A stretch of 64,000 bases of DNA. Source: Conexibacter arvalis. Lineage in GTDB: Bacteria > Actinomycetota > Thermoleophilia > Solirubrobacterales > Solirubrobacteraceae. The stretch lies in contig NZ_JACHNU010000005.1 in NCBI RefSeq assembly GCF_014199525.1, positions 124,001-188,000 of the forward strand. The letters are read 5' to 3'. The notes under the pieces are model-generated. The model was not told where the DNA came from. It did no database searches and worked only from the letters and a program-made list of their open reading frames with translations. Shown one piece after another: positions 45,510 to 54,114 of the stretch. The translations under genes and the position numbers were made by a program. Each line of letters opens with the position of its first letter. Position 1 is the first letter of the stretch.

Positions 45510-46712
45510 ATGCGAGGACGGAAGTCGGCCGTGTGCGGACTCCTGGTCGGCGCGGCGTTCGCGGCCGGCTGCGGGTCCGGCGAGGAGAGCTCGTCGACCG
45601 GCGGCGGGGACGGGGAGATCGTCGTCGGCACGATCATGCCGCTGTCGGGCCCGCAGCAGGCGCTCAGCAACTCCTACGCCGGCATGCGCGCGGCCTTCGC
45701 CGACGTCAACGACAGGGGCGGCATCGGCGGCCACAGGGTCAAGATCGTCGTCCGCGACGACCAGTTCAAACCCGCGCAGACGCCGAAGGCGGCGCGCGAG
45801 CTGGTCGAGGGCGAGAACGTCGTGATGCTCTGCTCCAACCAGGGTTCCGGCGGGCTGACGGCGATCGCGCCGTACCTCCAGGCCAAGCGGGTGGGGAGCG
45901 TCGCCCAGAGCGGCGAGCCGGCGCTGTTCCCGCCCGACTCGACCGCCTTCCAGATGCTGACGCCGTACGGCATGGCGGCGGCGCGGCTGGTCGACCACTT
46001 CACCGGCGAGCGCGGGCTGAGGAAGGTCGCGATCGCCTACACCGAGGACGGCGTCGGCCTGCCGTTCCGCGAGGGCGCGGAGCTGCAGCTGGAGCGCGCC
46101 GGCCTGAAGCCGGCGGCGGTCGTGAAGTTCAACGCGGCCGCCACCGACCTCGCGCCGGCCGCCGCCAAGCTGAAGGCGTCGGGCGCCGACGTCGTCGTCG
46201 TCAACCACGTCGCGCCCGTGATCGGCCAGCTCGCCCGCGCGACCGCCCGCGTCGGCTACACGCCGCAGTGGGGCCTCACGTTCGCGGCGCAGAACAGACA
46301 GCTGCTCGAGCTGGGCGGCGCGGCGCTCGACGGCAAGGTCGTGTTCGCGACGCCCTTCCCGACCGCCGACGACCCCGTGCTCGCCGACTACCGCGCCTCG
46401 ATGGAGAGACGCTTCCCGGAGGTCGACGCCGAGGACTTCCTCAGCATCGAGGGCTTCGCGGCCGGCAAGGTCTGCGCCGGCGTGCTCGAACAGGCGGTCG
46501 AGGCAGCGGGCGGCAAGACGCCCTCGCGCGAGCAGGTGCTCGACGCGCTCGCGTCGTTCTCGCTCGACGAGGGCGGCGTGCGCGGGCTGAGATGGACCGC
46601 GGAGGACCACACCGGCCCGCGCGGCCTGCAGTTGATCGAGCCCGACGGCGACGGCTTCAGACAGGTCTCGCCGTTCGAGAACGCGCCTGAGGTCCCGGTC
46701 GGCGACCACTGA
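45510..46712 (+). CDS. Second LivK-like ABC substrate-binding lipoprotein
   Basis: This 400-residue receptor has a lipoprotein signal ending FAAGC (Cys21), then a Ser/Gly tether. The Peripla_BP_6 fold follows (EIVVGTIMPLSGPQQALSNSYAGMRAAFADVNDRGGIGG). GGAGGAG precedes the ATG. No permease or ATPase genes follow it, so it probably shares the Liv machinery at 33.8-37.2 kb or another copy. It is divergent from ligase copy 2, which hints at a common substrate. Confidence 0.85.
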   Translation: MRGRKSAVCGLLVGAAFAAGCGSGEESSSTGGGDGEIVVGTIMPLSGPQQALSNSYAGMRAAFADVNDRGGIGGHRVKIVVRDDQFKPAQTPKAARELVEGENVVMLCSNQGSGGLTAIAPYLQAKRVGSVAQSGEPALFPPDSTAFQMLTPYGMAAARLVDHFTGERGLRKVAIAYTEDGVGLPFREGAELQLERAGLKPAAVVKFNAAATDLAPAAAKLKASGADVVVVNHVAPVIGQLARATARVGYTPQWGLTFAAQNRQLLELGGAALDGKVVFATPFPTADDPVLADYRASMERRFPEVDAEDFLSIEGFAAGKVCAGVLEQAVEAAGGKTPSREQVLDALASFSLDEGGVRGLRWTAEDHTGPRGLQLIEPDGDGFRQVSPFENAPEVPVGDH

Positions 46713-47012
46713 CGCACCGCGACCTGTCGCGCGCCGCGGGGGAAGATGGCGCGCGACAGGCACGCCGGACTTAATGACCGGACACGCTGTCTGATACGAT
46801 CGCCGGCATGTGGAGGAGGGAGCTTGGAGAGCTGCCGATCCGCTGCCGTCCCAGCGACGGTCGCACCCCGCTGCGGCTGCGATGGCGGCGGGTCCCGGGC
46901 GACGCCGTTGGCCCCTCGTGGGCGTCGCGGCCGGGATGTTCGCACATGTTGTCCGGTCAGGAAGTTCCGTGCGGGCGGTCGAAGGCCCGCGCCGGAGGAG
47001 AGGAGAGAGTCG
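46713..47012 (+). promoter_or_regulatory. Promoter and 205-nt leader of the IclR gene
   Basis: This 300-bp gap holds TGACCGGACA (46775-46784), one mismatch from the regional motif, and -10 box TACGAT (46795-46800). It also holds a second variant, TGTCCGGTCA (46950-46959). An ATG 7 nt after the -10 box (46808) opens a 107-codon frame that runs into the IclR gene in another frame; it has no recognisable homology. The leader is long for a simple regulator gene and may contain control elements. No other gene is seen. Confidence 0.5.
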
Positions 47013-47798
47013 GTGCTCAACACTGTCGCCCGGGTCGGCAAGGTGCTGAAGCTGTTCACGACCGACAGGCCGGAGTGGGGGGTGACGGAGGTTTCCCTCG
47101 CCCTCTCGCTGCCGAAGTCGAACGCCCATGACATGCTCGCGAGCCTGGCCGGGATCGGCCTGCTCGAGCGGCTTCCGAGCGGTCGCTACCGGCTCGGCTG
47201 GCGGCTGCTGGCGATGAGCCGCAACCTCGTCGAGGCCGACGGCTTCCAGCGCCACGCCGACGCCGTGACGCGGCAGATGGCGCACCGCCTCGGCCAGGCG
47301 TCGAGCGTGGCGACCTGGGACGGCCGGCGCCTCGTCTGCGTCGCCGTCGCGGGGCGCCCGGCCGGCATCGGCCTGCCCGAGCGCACGCCCGGCGTGCGGC
47401 TGCCCGGCCACTCGACGGCGCTCGGCAAGATGCTGCTCGCCCATCGGCGCTGGGACGAGGTCGAGGAGCGCGCCACGACCGACGGGCTGCCCGCCTTCAC
47501 GCGCGCGACCGTCGGCTCGGTCCGGGAGCTGCAGGCGCAGCTCGAGGCGGCCCGCAGGGACGGCGTCGCGTTCGACTTCGAGGAGAACCACGCCGGGCTC
47601 TCGTGCGTGGCGGCGCCGGTGCGCGACGCCAGCTCGCGCGTCGTCGCGGCGCTGAGCGTCTCGATGCCGACGCAGCTGCTGCGCCGCGCCGAGCCGCAGT
47701 ACGCGCGCGCCGTCAGCGTCGCGGCGCAGCGCCTCACCGGCATGCTCAGCGCCGAGAGCGCCGAGAGCGCGGGCGACTCGCTCTCGATCCCCGCGTAG
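47013..47798 (+). CDS. IclR family transcriptional regulator
   Basis: This 261-residue regulator has an N-terminal winged helix (about 1-65: VARVGKVLKLF, LALSLPKSNAHDMLASLAGIGLLER) and a C-terminal GAF-like effector domain (about 80-245: GQASSVATWDGRRLVCVAV, LPGHSTALGKMLLAH, FDFEENHAGLSCVAAPV). The GTG follows GGAGGAGAGGAG. Its promoter carries near-matches to TGTCCGGACA, so it is a candidate binder of that site and of its own promoter. IclR proteins often control aromatic or acid catabolism. The ligand is unknown. Confidence 0.85.
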   Translation: MLNTVARVGKVLKLFTTDRPEWGVTEVSLALSLPKSNAHDMLASLAGIGLLERLPSGRYRLGWRLLAMSRNLVEADGFQRHADAVTRQMAHRLGQASSVATWDGRRLVCVAVAGRPAGIGLPERTPGVRLPGHSTALGKMLLAHRRWDEVEERATTDGLPAFTRATVGSVRELQAQLEAARRDGVAFDFEENHAGLSCVAAPVRDASSRVVAALSVSMPTQLLRRAEPQYARAVSVAAQRLTGMLSAESAESAGDSLSIPA

Positions 47799-47809
47799 GC
47801 GCCGTCACG

Positions 47810-47852
47810 CCGCGCGCGGCGCGTCGCGCCGCGGGCGTCGCGCCGCGCGCGG
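47810..47852. terminator. 14-bp dyad between convergent IclR and kinase genes
   Basis: A perfect 14-bp inverted repeat (47810-47823 with 47839-47852) with a 15-nt loop lies between the two stop codons and could end transcription from both sides. Confidence 0.55.
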
Positions 47853-47863
47853 AGGCCTGGGCC

Positions 47864-48958
47864 TCACGCCGCGCGCGTCGCGTCGCGGGCGCGGTCGGCG
47901 AGCTCCGGCACGCCGACCGCGAGCTCGCGCAGGAAGGCGTCCTCGACGGCGCCGTCGAGGGCGCGCTCCAGCAGCGCCTCCAGGCCGATCGCCGTCCGCC
48001 ACAGCGCGAGCGTCATGTACCAGCCGAGCCCGGCGACCGACCGGCCCGATCGCTCCGCGTAGCGCGCCGCCATCTCCGCGCGCGTGGGGAAGCCGCCGGC
48101 CGCGACCGTCCCCGCCATCGTCAGCAGCGTGCCGGCCTCGTCGCCGGGGTCGGGCCAGGTCGTCAGCATCCAGGCCAGGTCGCAGAGCGGATCGCCGATC
48201 GTCGCCAGCTCCCAGTCGAGGACGGCGCGCAGCCGCGTCGCGGGACCGGCCGAGAAGACGACGTTCGCGAGCCGGTAGTCGCCGTGGACGAGCGTCGCGG
48301 GGGCGGCCGGCTCGGGCCGGTTGGCCTGCAGCCAGCGCGTCACCTCGTCGAGCGCCGGGACCTCGCGGGTGCGGTGGCGCTCCCAGATCCCGGCCCAGCG
48401 GCGCAGGTGGCGCTCGAGGAAGTCGGCCGCCCTCCCGATCTCCCGCAGGCCGGTCGACTCCAGCTCCAGCGCGTGCAGCTCCACGAGCGCATCGACCAGC
48501 TCGTCGGCGATCGCGTCGCGCGCGCCGGGCCGGTCGAGCTCGGCCGGGAGCGCCGAGGTGATGACCGCGCCCGGGACCTCCTCCATCACGTAGAAGGGGG
48601 CGCCGATCACCGACGCGTCGGGGCAGGCGAGCAGCAGCCGCGGCGCGCGCGCCGCGGTCGGCCCGAGCAGCTCCAGCAGGCGCGCCTCGTGCAGCACGCC
48701 GCGCCGTCCCCGCAGCCCCAAGGAGCGCGGCGGCCGGCGCAGCACGGCCCGCGCCCCGTGCCGGCGGAGCGCGAGCGTCACGTTCGACTCGCCCTCGCCG
48801 ATCACGACGACGTCGAGCGGCCCGCTGCCGATGCCGTGGCGGTCGAGCAGCGCCTCCAGCGGCCGCCGGACGATCAGGGGCGGGCTCGGCAGCGCCGCCG
48901 CCTGCTGCGGGGTGTCGACGACCGTCGCCGGCGTCGCGGGCTGCGAAGGCGGGCTCAC
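47864..48958 (-). CDS. APH-fold phosphotransferase (ACAD10/11 N-domain or LvaA-like), copy 3
   Basis: This is a 364-residue paralog of the kinases at 37283 and 42698. It has GEGESNVTLAL (54-64, with Glu for His in the loop), catalytic HGDYRLAN (225-232) and DWE (248-250). GTG at 48958 overlaps the upstream ligase stop (GTGA). The N-lobe differs most in the region after RRPPRS, implying another substrate. Confidence 0.82.
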   Translation of the reverse strand: MSPPSQPATPATVVDTPQQAAALPSPPLIVRRPLEALLDRHGIGSGPLDVVVIGEGESNVTLALRRHGARAVLRRPPRSLGLRGRRGVLHEARLLELLGPTAARAPRLLLACPDASVIGAPFYVMEEVPGAVITSALPAELDRPGARDAIADELVDALVELHALELESTGLREIGRAADFLERHLRRWAGIWERHRTREVPALDEVTRWLQANRPEPAAPATLVHGDYRLANVVFSAGPATRLRAVLDWELATIGDPLCDLAWMLTTWPDPGDEAGTLLTMAGTVAAGGFPTRAEMAARYAERSGRSVAGLGWYMTLALWRTAIGLEALLERALDGAVEDAFLRELAVGVPELADRARDATRAA

Positions 48959-50652
48959 GCGGGGCTGCTCAGCCGCTCCTGCGCCCGCGTCACGAGGCGG
49001 AACTTCTGGACCTTCCCCGTCGGCGTCATCGGCAGCTCCTCGGCGCTCGCGAACAGCACGTGCTTGGGCACCTTGAAGCGCGCCAGTCTCTGCTTGCACA
49101 AGGCGATCACCTCCTCCTCGGTGACGGTCGCGCCGGGCGCGCGCACGATCCAGACCAGCCCGATCTCGCCCCAGCGGTCGTCGGGCACGCCGATCGCGAA
49201 CGCCTGGCTGATGCCGTCGTGGGCGCACAGCAGCTCCTCGATCTCCTTCGGCATCACCAGCTCGCCGCCGCTCTTGTAGAGCTCCTTGCTGCGCCCGGTC
49301 ACCTGGAGGTAGCCGTCGGGCGTGATGCGGCCGAGGTCGCCCGAGAAGACCCAGCCGTCGCGCAGCGTCTGCGCCGTCTCCTCGGGTTTGCCCCAGAAGG
49401 CGGTCATCATCGTCGGGCCGCGGGAGATCAGCTCGCCCTCCTCGCCGTCCGCGAGCCGGGCGCCGGTCGCCGGGTCGGCGACGGCGTACTCGACGAGCGC
49501 GCCGCCGCGCTCCGGCAGCCCGGCGGCGCCGGCGAGCTTCGGGCGGCCGACGGTCGTCACGTGCCGCTCGATCGGGTCCTCGGGCAGCGTCAGCGTCATC
49601 GCCCCGCCGCACTCGGTCATGCCGTAGCCGGTCGTCATCTCCGTCACGCCGAGGTCGTCGCGGCAGCGCTCGTAGAGCCACGCGGGGGCGGGCGCGGCGC
49701 CCGACAGCAGCGCGGTCAGCGAGGAGAGGTCGCGCCGCTTGCGGTCGGGGTGCTCGAGCAGCGCGACGGTCATCGTCGGCACGCACAGCATGTCGTCGGC
49801 GCGGTGCTGCTCGATCGCGCGCAGGTACTCGCCGGGGTCGAAGCCGGTCTGCATCACGACGGCGCCGCCGACGAGCATCGTCGCGAGCAGCCCCTCGACG
49901 TAGCCGAACATGTGGTAGCAGGGCAGCGAGAACAACACGCGGCGGCCGTCCTGGAAGGCGCGCGTGAGGGCGCTGCCGTAGGCGGTCCGCTGGACGGCGT
50001 CGTGGGTCACGAGGACGCCCTTGGGGCTGCCGGTCGTGCCGGACGTGTAGAGCATGTCGCCGACGTCGCCGGGGGCGCGCCGGCCGGCCGCGCTGGCGCC
50101 GGGGTTGCGGTCGCCGAGCTGCGCGAGCTCGTCGAGCGTCATCGCCCCGTCGCGTTCCCGGCCATCGGTCGACAGCACGACGACGTGTCTGAGGTCGGGC
50201 AGCGCCTCGCCGCCGCCCCGCTCCCAGCCGGGCGCGATCTCGTCGAGCATCGCGAGGTAGTCCATCCCGTCGAAGCCGGTCATCGTGATCAGCACCGAGC
50301 ACTGCGACTGGCGCAGCACGTACGCCAGCTCCTCCCTGCGGTAGCGGAAGTTGAGCGGCACGCTGATCGCGCCCGTCCGCGCGGCGGCGAACTTCGCCGG
50401 CACGAACTCGGGGTAGTTGGTCATCAGGATCCCGACGCGATGCTCGGGGCCGATGCCGAGCGCGGCGAGGCCGTCGGCGAGCCGGACGGAGAGGTCGCGG
50501 ACCTGCGCGTAGGTCCAGGTGACGTCGTCGGTGACGACCAGCGGGCGGTCCGCGTAGCGGTCGGCGCACCGGTCGAGGCGCGCGTCGAGCGCCATCGGCT
50601 CCCACGGCGTGAAGCGGGTCTCCAGCTCTTGGCGGCGCGCGGCGATCTCCAT
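48955..50652 (-). CDS. AMP-dependent acyl-CoA ligase, copy 3 (paired with kinase)
   Basis: This 565-residue ANL ligase has the P-loop YTSGTTGSPKG, the A5 motif TGYGMTECGGAM, the A7 region GWVFSGDLGRITPDGYLQVTGR and the acceptor Lys in PTGKVQKFRL. It ends in coupling overlap with kinase copy 3. GGAGG lies 5 nt before the ATG. TGTCCGGACG, one mismatch from the regional palindrome, lies about 65 bp upstream on this strand. The substrate is unknown. Confidence 0.85.
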   Translation of the reverse strand: MEIAARRQELETRFTPWEPMALDARLDRCADRYADRPLVVTDDVTWTYAQVRDLSVRLADGLAALGIGPEHRVGILMTNYPEFVPAKFAAARTGAISVPLNFRYRREELAYVLRQSQCSVLITMTGFDGMDYLAMLDEIAPGWERGGGEALPDLRHVVVLSTDGRERDGAMTLDELAQLGDRNPGASAAGRRAPGDVGDMLYTSGTTGSPKGVLVTHDAVQRTAYGSALTRAFQDGRRVLFSLPCYHMFGYVEGLLATMLVGGAVVMQTGFDPGEYLRAIEQHRADDMLCVPTMTVALLEHPDRKRRDLSSLTALLSGAAPAPAWLYERCRDDLGVTEMTTGYGMTECGGAMTLTLPEDPIERHVTTVGRPKLAGAAGLPERGGALVEYAVADPATGARLADGEEGELISRGPTMMTAFWGKPEETAQTLRDGWVFSGDLGRITPDGYLQVTGRSKELYKSGGELVMPKEIEELLCAHDGISQAFAIGVPDDRWGEIGLVWIVRAPGATVTEEEVIALCKQRLARFKVPKHVLFASAEELPMTPTGKVQKFRLVTRAQERLSSPA

Positions 50653-50715
50653 CGGTTCCTCCGGGTCGGGGGCGGTCGCGCCAGGCTCCCAACCGCGGCT
50701 GGGGAGCGCACAGCC

Positions 50716-50725
50716 CGTCCGGACA
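50716..50725. promoter_or_regulatory. CGTCCGGACA site upstream of ligase copy 3
   Basis: Nine of ten bases match TGTCCGGACA. It lies in the gap between ligase copy 3 and the MBL gene, both on the minus strand, 64 bp from the ligase ATG. Confidence 0.45.
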
Positions 50726-50743
50726 TCATGGACGCCGGGTTCG

Positions 50744-51760
50744 TCAGCTGCGGTGGAAGCGGACGACGTCGCCGCTGCGGTCCTCGGCGACGACGCCGTC
50801 GGCGATCAGCAGGCCGAGGTGGCCGAGCACCTCCGACAGCGTCAGGAACGCCTGGGTGATCGCGATCGGCCCCCAGCGGGCGGTCGCCAGCTCATGCGCC
50901 GACAACGGCCCGCCGGCGAGCAGGTCGTGGAAGTGGGCGGCCCGTCGCTCCTGCGCGCGCAGCCGCTCGTCGATCAGCTCGCGATGGCCGGTCACGGGCT
51001 CCCCGTGGCCGCCGAGCCCGACCTCGAAGGCCAGCTCGCGCGTCGCCTTCAGGGACGCGCGGTACTGCAGCAGCGGCTCGGGCCGGCGACCGTCCCACGC
51101 GCCGAGCGGGCGCGTGATGACGGCGTTGGAGGAGACGCCGCTGAGCAGGTGGTCGCCGGTCAGCGCGATCCCGCCCTCGGCGTCGTGCAGGACGATGTCC
51201 GACGGCGAGTGGCCGGGCCGGTGGAGCACCGTGAACGCGCGGTCGCGCAGCGCGAGCCGCTCGCCGTCGCGCAGCGGCCGGTGGACCGGCGCCGAGCAGC
51301 CGTAGCCGCGCACGACGTCGGCGACCGCCCGCAGCGCGTCGGCGACGTGGGGCTCGACGCCGTGGTGGAGCATCAGCCGCCGCGCGTCGTCGTCGTCGAG
51401 CACGCCGTGCTCGTCCCATCTGCTCAGCACCGGCGCGAGCGCGTCGAGGCACGCGATCTCGACGTCGGCGCGCTCGGCGATCGCGCGCGCGAGGCCGGTG
51501 TGGTCGATGTGCTGGTGGGTGACGACGACGAGGCCGAGGCCGGCGAGCCGGTGGCCGCGCGCGGCGAGCAGCCGCTCGAGCAGCCCGAGCCCGGTCGCGA
51601 CGTTGGGGCCGCAGTCGACCAGCGTCAGCGGCTCGTCCTCGATCAGGTAGACGTTGACCGGGCCGACGCCGAACGGGGTCGGCAGGACGAGCGCGTGGAT
51701 GCCGGCCGCGGCGGCGACGGCGTTGGCCTCCGCTGTGAATGATACGTTCTGTCCGGACAC
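50744..51760 (-). CDS. MBL-fold metallo-hydrolase
   Basis: This 338-residue protein is the intact relative of the frameshifted gene at 40049. The metal ligands are in HQHIDH, PGHSPSD, GDHLLSG and GGHGEPV. Catabolic MBL proteins of this branch are often thioesterases or lactonases; the reaction here is unknown. The start is uncertain: GTG at 51760 is used, but it lies upstream of a plausible -10 box (TATCAT), and no standard start lies after that box for many codons. A start using GGAGG near 51730 would need a rare codon. It is divergent from the racemase gene across the operator at 51750. Confidence 0.72.
   Translation of the reverse strand: MSGQNVSFTAEANAVAAAAGIHALVLPTPFGVGPVNVYLIEDEPLTLVDCGPNVATGLGLLERLLAARGHRLAGLGLVVVTHQHIDHTGLARAIAERADVEIACLDALAPVLSRWDEHGVLDDDDARRLMLHHGVEPHVADALRAVADVVRGYGCSAPVHRPLRDGERLALRDRAFTVLHRPGHSPSDIVLHDAEGGIALTGDHLLSGVSSNAVITRPLGAWDGRRPEPLLQYRASLKATRELAFEVGLGGHGEPVTGHRELIDERLRAQERRAAHFHDLLAGGPLSAHELATARWGPIAITQAFLTLSEVLGHLGLLIADGVVAEDRSGDVVRFHRS
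51739..51759. promoter_or_regulatory. Divergent promoters and exact TGTCCGGACA operator
   Basis: TGTCCGGACA (51750-51759) is an exact 10-bp palindrome. Overlapping -10 boxes flank it: TACGTT (51743-51748) for the racemase on the plus strand and TATCAT (51739-51744) for the MBL gene on the minus strand. A repressor bound here would cover both. Confidence 0.65.
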
Positions 51761-51776
51761 GATGTCTGGAGAGGAT

Positions 51777-52916
51777 ATGGCACAGGCAGGCCCGTTGGAA
51801 GGCGTCCGCGTCGTCGAGATCGGCTCGATCGGCCCCGGGCCGTTCGCGGCGATGCTGCTCGCGGACATGGGCGCCGACGTGGTGCGGCTGGAGCGGCCCG
51901 CTGGAGACGGGCTCGGCAGCGGCGCCTGGAACCTGACCAACCGCAACCGCCGCTCGGTCGGAATCGACCTGAAGGCCGACGGCGCGGCCGAGCTCGTGCT
52001 GCGGCTCTGCGCGGGCGCCGACGCCCTCATCGAGGGCTTCCGCCCGGGCGTGATGGAGCGGCTCGGGCTCGGTCCCGAGGCGGTCCACGCGCGCAATCCG
52101 CGGCTCGTCTACGGCCGCATGACCGGCTACGGCCAGGAGGGGCCGCTGAGCCAGGTCGCCGGCCACGACGTCAACTACATCGCGGTCGCGGGCGCGCTCG
52201 GCGCGATGCGGCGCAGCGGCGAGCGCCCGCTCCCGCCGCTCAACCTCGTCGGCGACTACGGCGGCGGCGCGATGTTCCTCGCCTTCGGACTGGTCTGCGG
52301 GATCGTCGAGGCGCGCGCCTCGGGCCGCGGGCAGGTCGTCGACGCGGCGATGGTCGACGGCACGGCCGTGCTGACGACGATCGTCCACGCGCTGCGCGCC
52401 GGCGGCCAGTGGCCGGGGGCGCCCGGCGAGAACCTGCTCGACTCCGGCGCCCACTTCTACGAGGTCTACGAGACGGCCGACGGCGAGCACGTCGCGGTCG
52501 GGGCGATCGAGCCGCAGTTCTACGCCCGCCTGCTGGAGCTGCTCGAGCTGCCGGCGGAGGAGATGCCGCAGCACGACCGCGCCCGCTGGCCGGAGCTCAA
52601 GGAGCGGATCGCCGCCGTGATCGGGAGCCGCACGCGCGCCGAGTGGGCCGAGCTGCTGGAGGGCGAGGAGGCGTGCGCGACCGCCGTCTACCGGCCCGAG
52701 GAGGCGCCGGCCCACCCGCACAACGTCGCGCGGTCGACCTTCGCCGAGTTCGCGGGCGTGGTGCAGCCGGCGCCCGCGCCGCGCTTTAGCCGCACGCCGG
52801 GGACGCTGCGGATCCCGCCGCGGCAGCCCGGCGCCGACACCGACGCTGCGCTGGCCGAGTGGGGGGTGAGCGCCGATGAGATCGCAGGGCTTCGCGATGC
52901 CGGCGTCGTCGGCTGA
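51777..52916 (+). CDS. Alpha-methylacyl-CoA racemase-like CaiB family protein
   Basis: This 379-residue CaiB/BaiF protein carries the racemase pair His130 (AGHDVNYIAVAG) and Asp160 (NLVGDYGGGAMFLA), 30 residues apart as in M. tuberculosis MCR. It also has the FYEVYETADGEHVAVG block with the catalytic Glu. It should epimerise 2-methylacyl-CoA, a step needed before beta-oxidation of methyl-branched chains such as steroid side chains and terpenoids. GGAGAGG precedes the ATG. It is the first of three plus-strand genes; its last 41 bp overlap the SnoaL-like gene. Confidence 0.85.
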   Translation: MAQAGPLEGVRVVEIGSIGPGPFAAMLLADMGADVVRLERPAGDGLGSGAWNLTNRNRRSVGIDLKADGAAELVLRLCAGADALIEGFRPGVMERLGLGPEAVHARNPRLVYGRMTGYGQEGPLSQVAGHDVNYIAVAGALGAMRRSGERPLPPLNLVGDYGGGAMFLAFGLVCGIVEARASGRGQVVDAAMVDGTAVLTTIVHALRAGGQWPGAPGENLLDSGAHFYEVYETADGEHVAVGAIEPQFYARLLELLELPAEEMPQHDRARWPELKERIAAVIGSRTRAEWAELLEGEEACATAVYRPEEAPAHPHNVARSTFAEFAGVVQPAPAPRFSRTPGTLRIPPRQPGADTDAALAEWGVSADEIAGLRDAGVVG

Positions 52917-53319
52917 GGCGCTCAGACGGGCGGTCGAGCGGCTCTACGAGGCGCTCGGCGGCGGCGACGGCGAGGTCGTCCTGTCGCTGCTGGCGCCGGA
53001 GTTCGAGGGCCGCATCGCCGCTGGCATGCCCGCCGGCGCGGGCGTCCACCGCGGCGCCGAGGCGATGGTGCGCGACGGCTGGTGGTCGATCGGGCGCGCC
53101 TTCAAGGTCGTCGCGGAGCCGCAGGAGTGGGTGCCGTGCGCCGACGGGAGGCTGCTCGTCACCGGCGCCTACCGCGGCGTCGCGCGCGGGACCAGCGCCC
53201 GCGTCGACGCGCGCTTCGCGCATCTGTGGAGCGGCGGCGCCGGCGGCCTGACGGCGCTGGAGCAGTGGACCGACACGGCGCTGTGGCGCGTCGCGCTGAG
53301 CGAGGGAGGGGATCGATGA
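52876..53319 (+). CDS. SnoaL/NTF2-like protein
   Basis: This 147-residue cone-fold protein carries the YEALGGGDGEVVLSLLAPEFEG start and the WTDTALW end typical of SnoaL_2 proteins. ATG at 52876 follows a GGGGTGAG-like site; an in-frame ATG at 52897 is the alternative, with a weaker site. Its stop overlaps the crotonase start (ATGA). No catalytic pair is confirmed, so isomerase, hydratase and binding roles stay open. Confidence 0.72.
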   Translation: MRSQGFAMPASSAEALRRAVERLYEALGGGDGEVVLSLLAPEFEGRIAAGMPAGAGVHRGAEAMVRDGWWSIGRAFKVVAEPQEWVPCADGRLLVTGAYRGVARGTSARVDARFAHLWSGGAGGLTALEQWTDTALWRVALSEGGDR

Positions 53320-54107
53320 GCGCGTCGGAGGTCGTCTCGCTCCGCTTCGAGGACGGGCTCGCGCGCCTCCGCCTGCGGCGGCCCGAGGCCCGCAACGCGA
53401 TCGACCGCGCGATGGCCTACCAGCTGCTCGACGCGGCGTCGGCGTGCGCGGCCCGCGCCGGCCTGCGCGCCGTCCTCATCGAGGCGGACGGCCCCGACTT
53501 CACCGTCGGCGGCGACCTGCGCCACCTGCACGGCGTCGGCGACGAGCTGCCGACCGAGCTGCAGCGGATGATCTCCCGCTATCACGCCGCGCTGGCGCAG
53601 CTCGGCGCGCTGGAAGCCCCCGTCGTCACCGCGGTGCAGGGCGCCGCGGCCGGCGGCGGGCTGGGGCTGCTGTGGTGCGCCGACCTCGTGATCGCCGCCG
53701 ACGACGCGCGGTTGGCCTCGGGCTTCGCGCGGCTGGGGATGAGCGGCGACGGCGGCAGCTCGTGGGCGGTCACGCGGCTCGCCGGCGCGCGGCGGGCGTG
53801 GGAGTTCCTCGCCGAGGGCCGGGTGCTGACGGCGGCCGAGGCGGCCGACTGGGGACTTGTCAGCCGCGTCGTGCCCGCGGCAGAGTTGGCCGCCGAGGCT
53901 GAGCGGACCGCACGGCGGCTGGCGGAGGGCCCGACGCGCGCCTTCGCCCACCTGCGCCGTCTGATCGGCGCGGCGAGCGCCAGCTCGTGGGCGGAGCAGC
54001 TCGACACCGAACGGCGGGTGATGGCCGAGCTGGCGCTGACAGCCGACGTGCGCAACGGCATCGCCGCCTTCGTCGAGCGGCGCGAGCCGCGCTTCGGCGG
54101 GCGCTGA
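53316..54107 (+). CDS. Crotonase family protein, PaaG/isomerase type
   Basis: This 263-residue crotonase has the oxyanion segment DFTVGGDLR (61-69). The first catalytic Glu of hydratases is replaced by Gly (GGGLGLLW). The second position falls in FARLGMSGDGGSSW, where the Asp145-Gly-Gly pattern matches PaaG-type isomerases and related ring-processing crotonases. A delta3,delta2-isomerase or ring-oxepin isomerase is more likely than a hydratase. It ends the racemase-SnoaL-crotonase run. Confidence 0.82.
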   Translation: MSASEVVSLRFEDGLARLRLRRPEARNAIDRAMAYQLLDAASACAARAGLRAVLIEADGPDFTVGGDLRHLHGVGDELPTELQRMISRYHAALAQLGALEAPVVTAVQGAAAGGGLGLLWCADLVIAADDARLASGFARLGMSGDGGSSWAVTRLAGARRAWEFLAEGRVLTAAEAADWGLVSRVVPAAELAAEAERTARRLAEGPTRAFAHLRRLIGAASASSWAEQLDTERRVMAELALTADVRNGIAAFVERREPRFGGR

Positions 54108-54114
54108 TCGCGAC

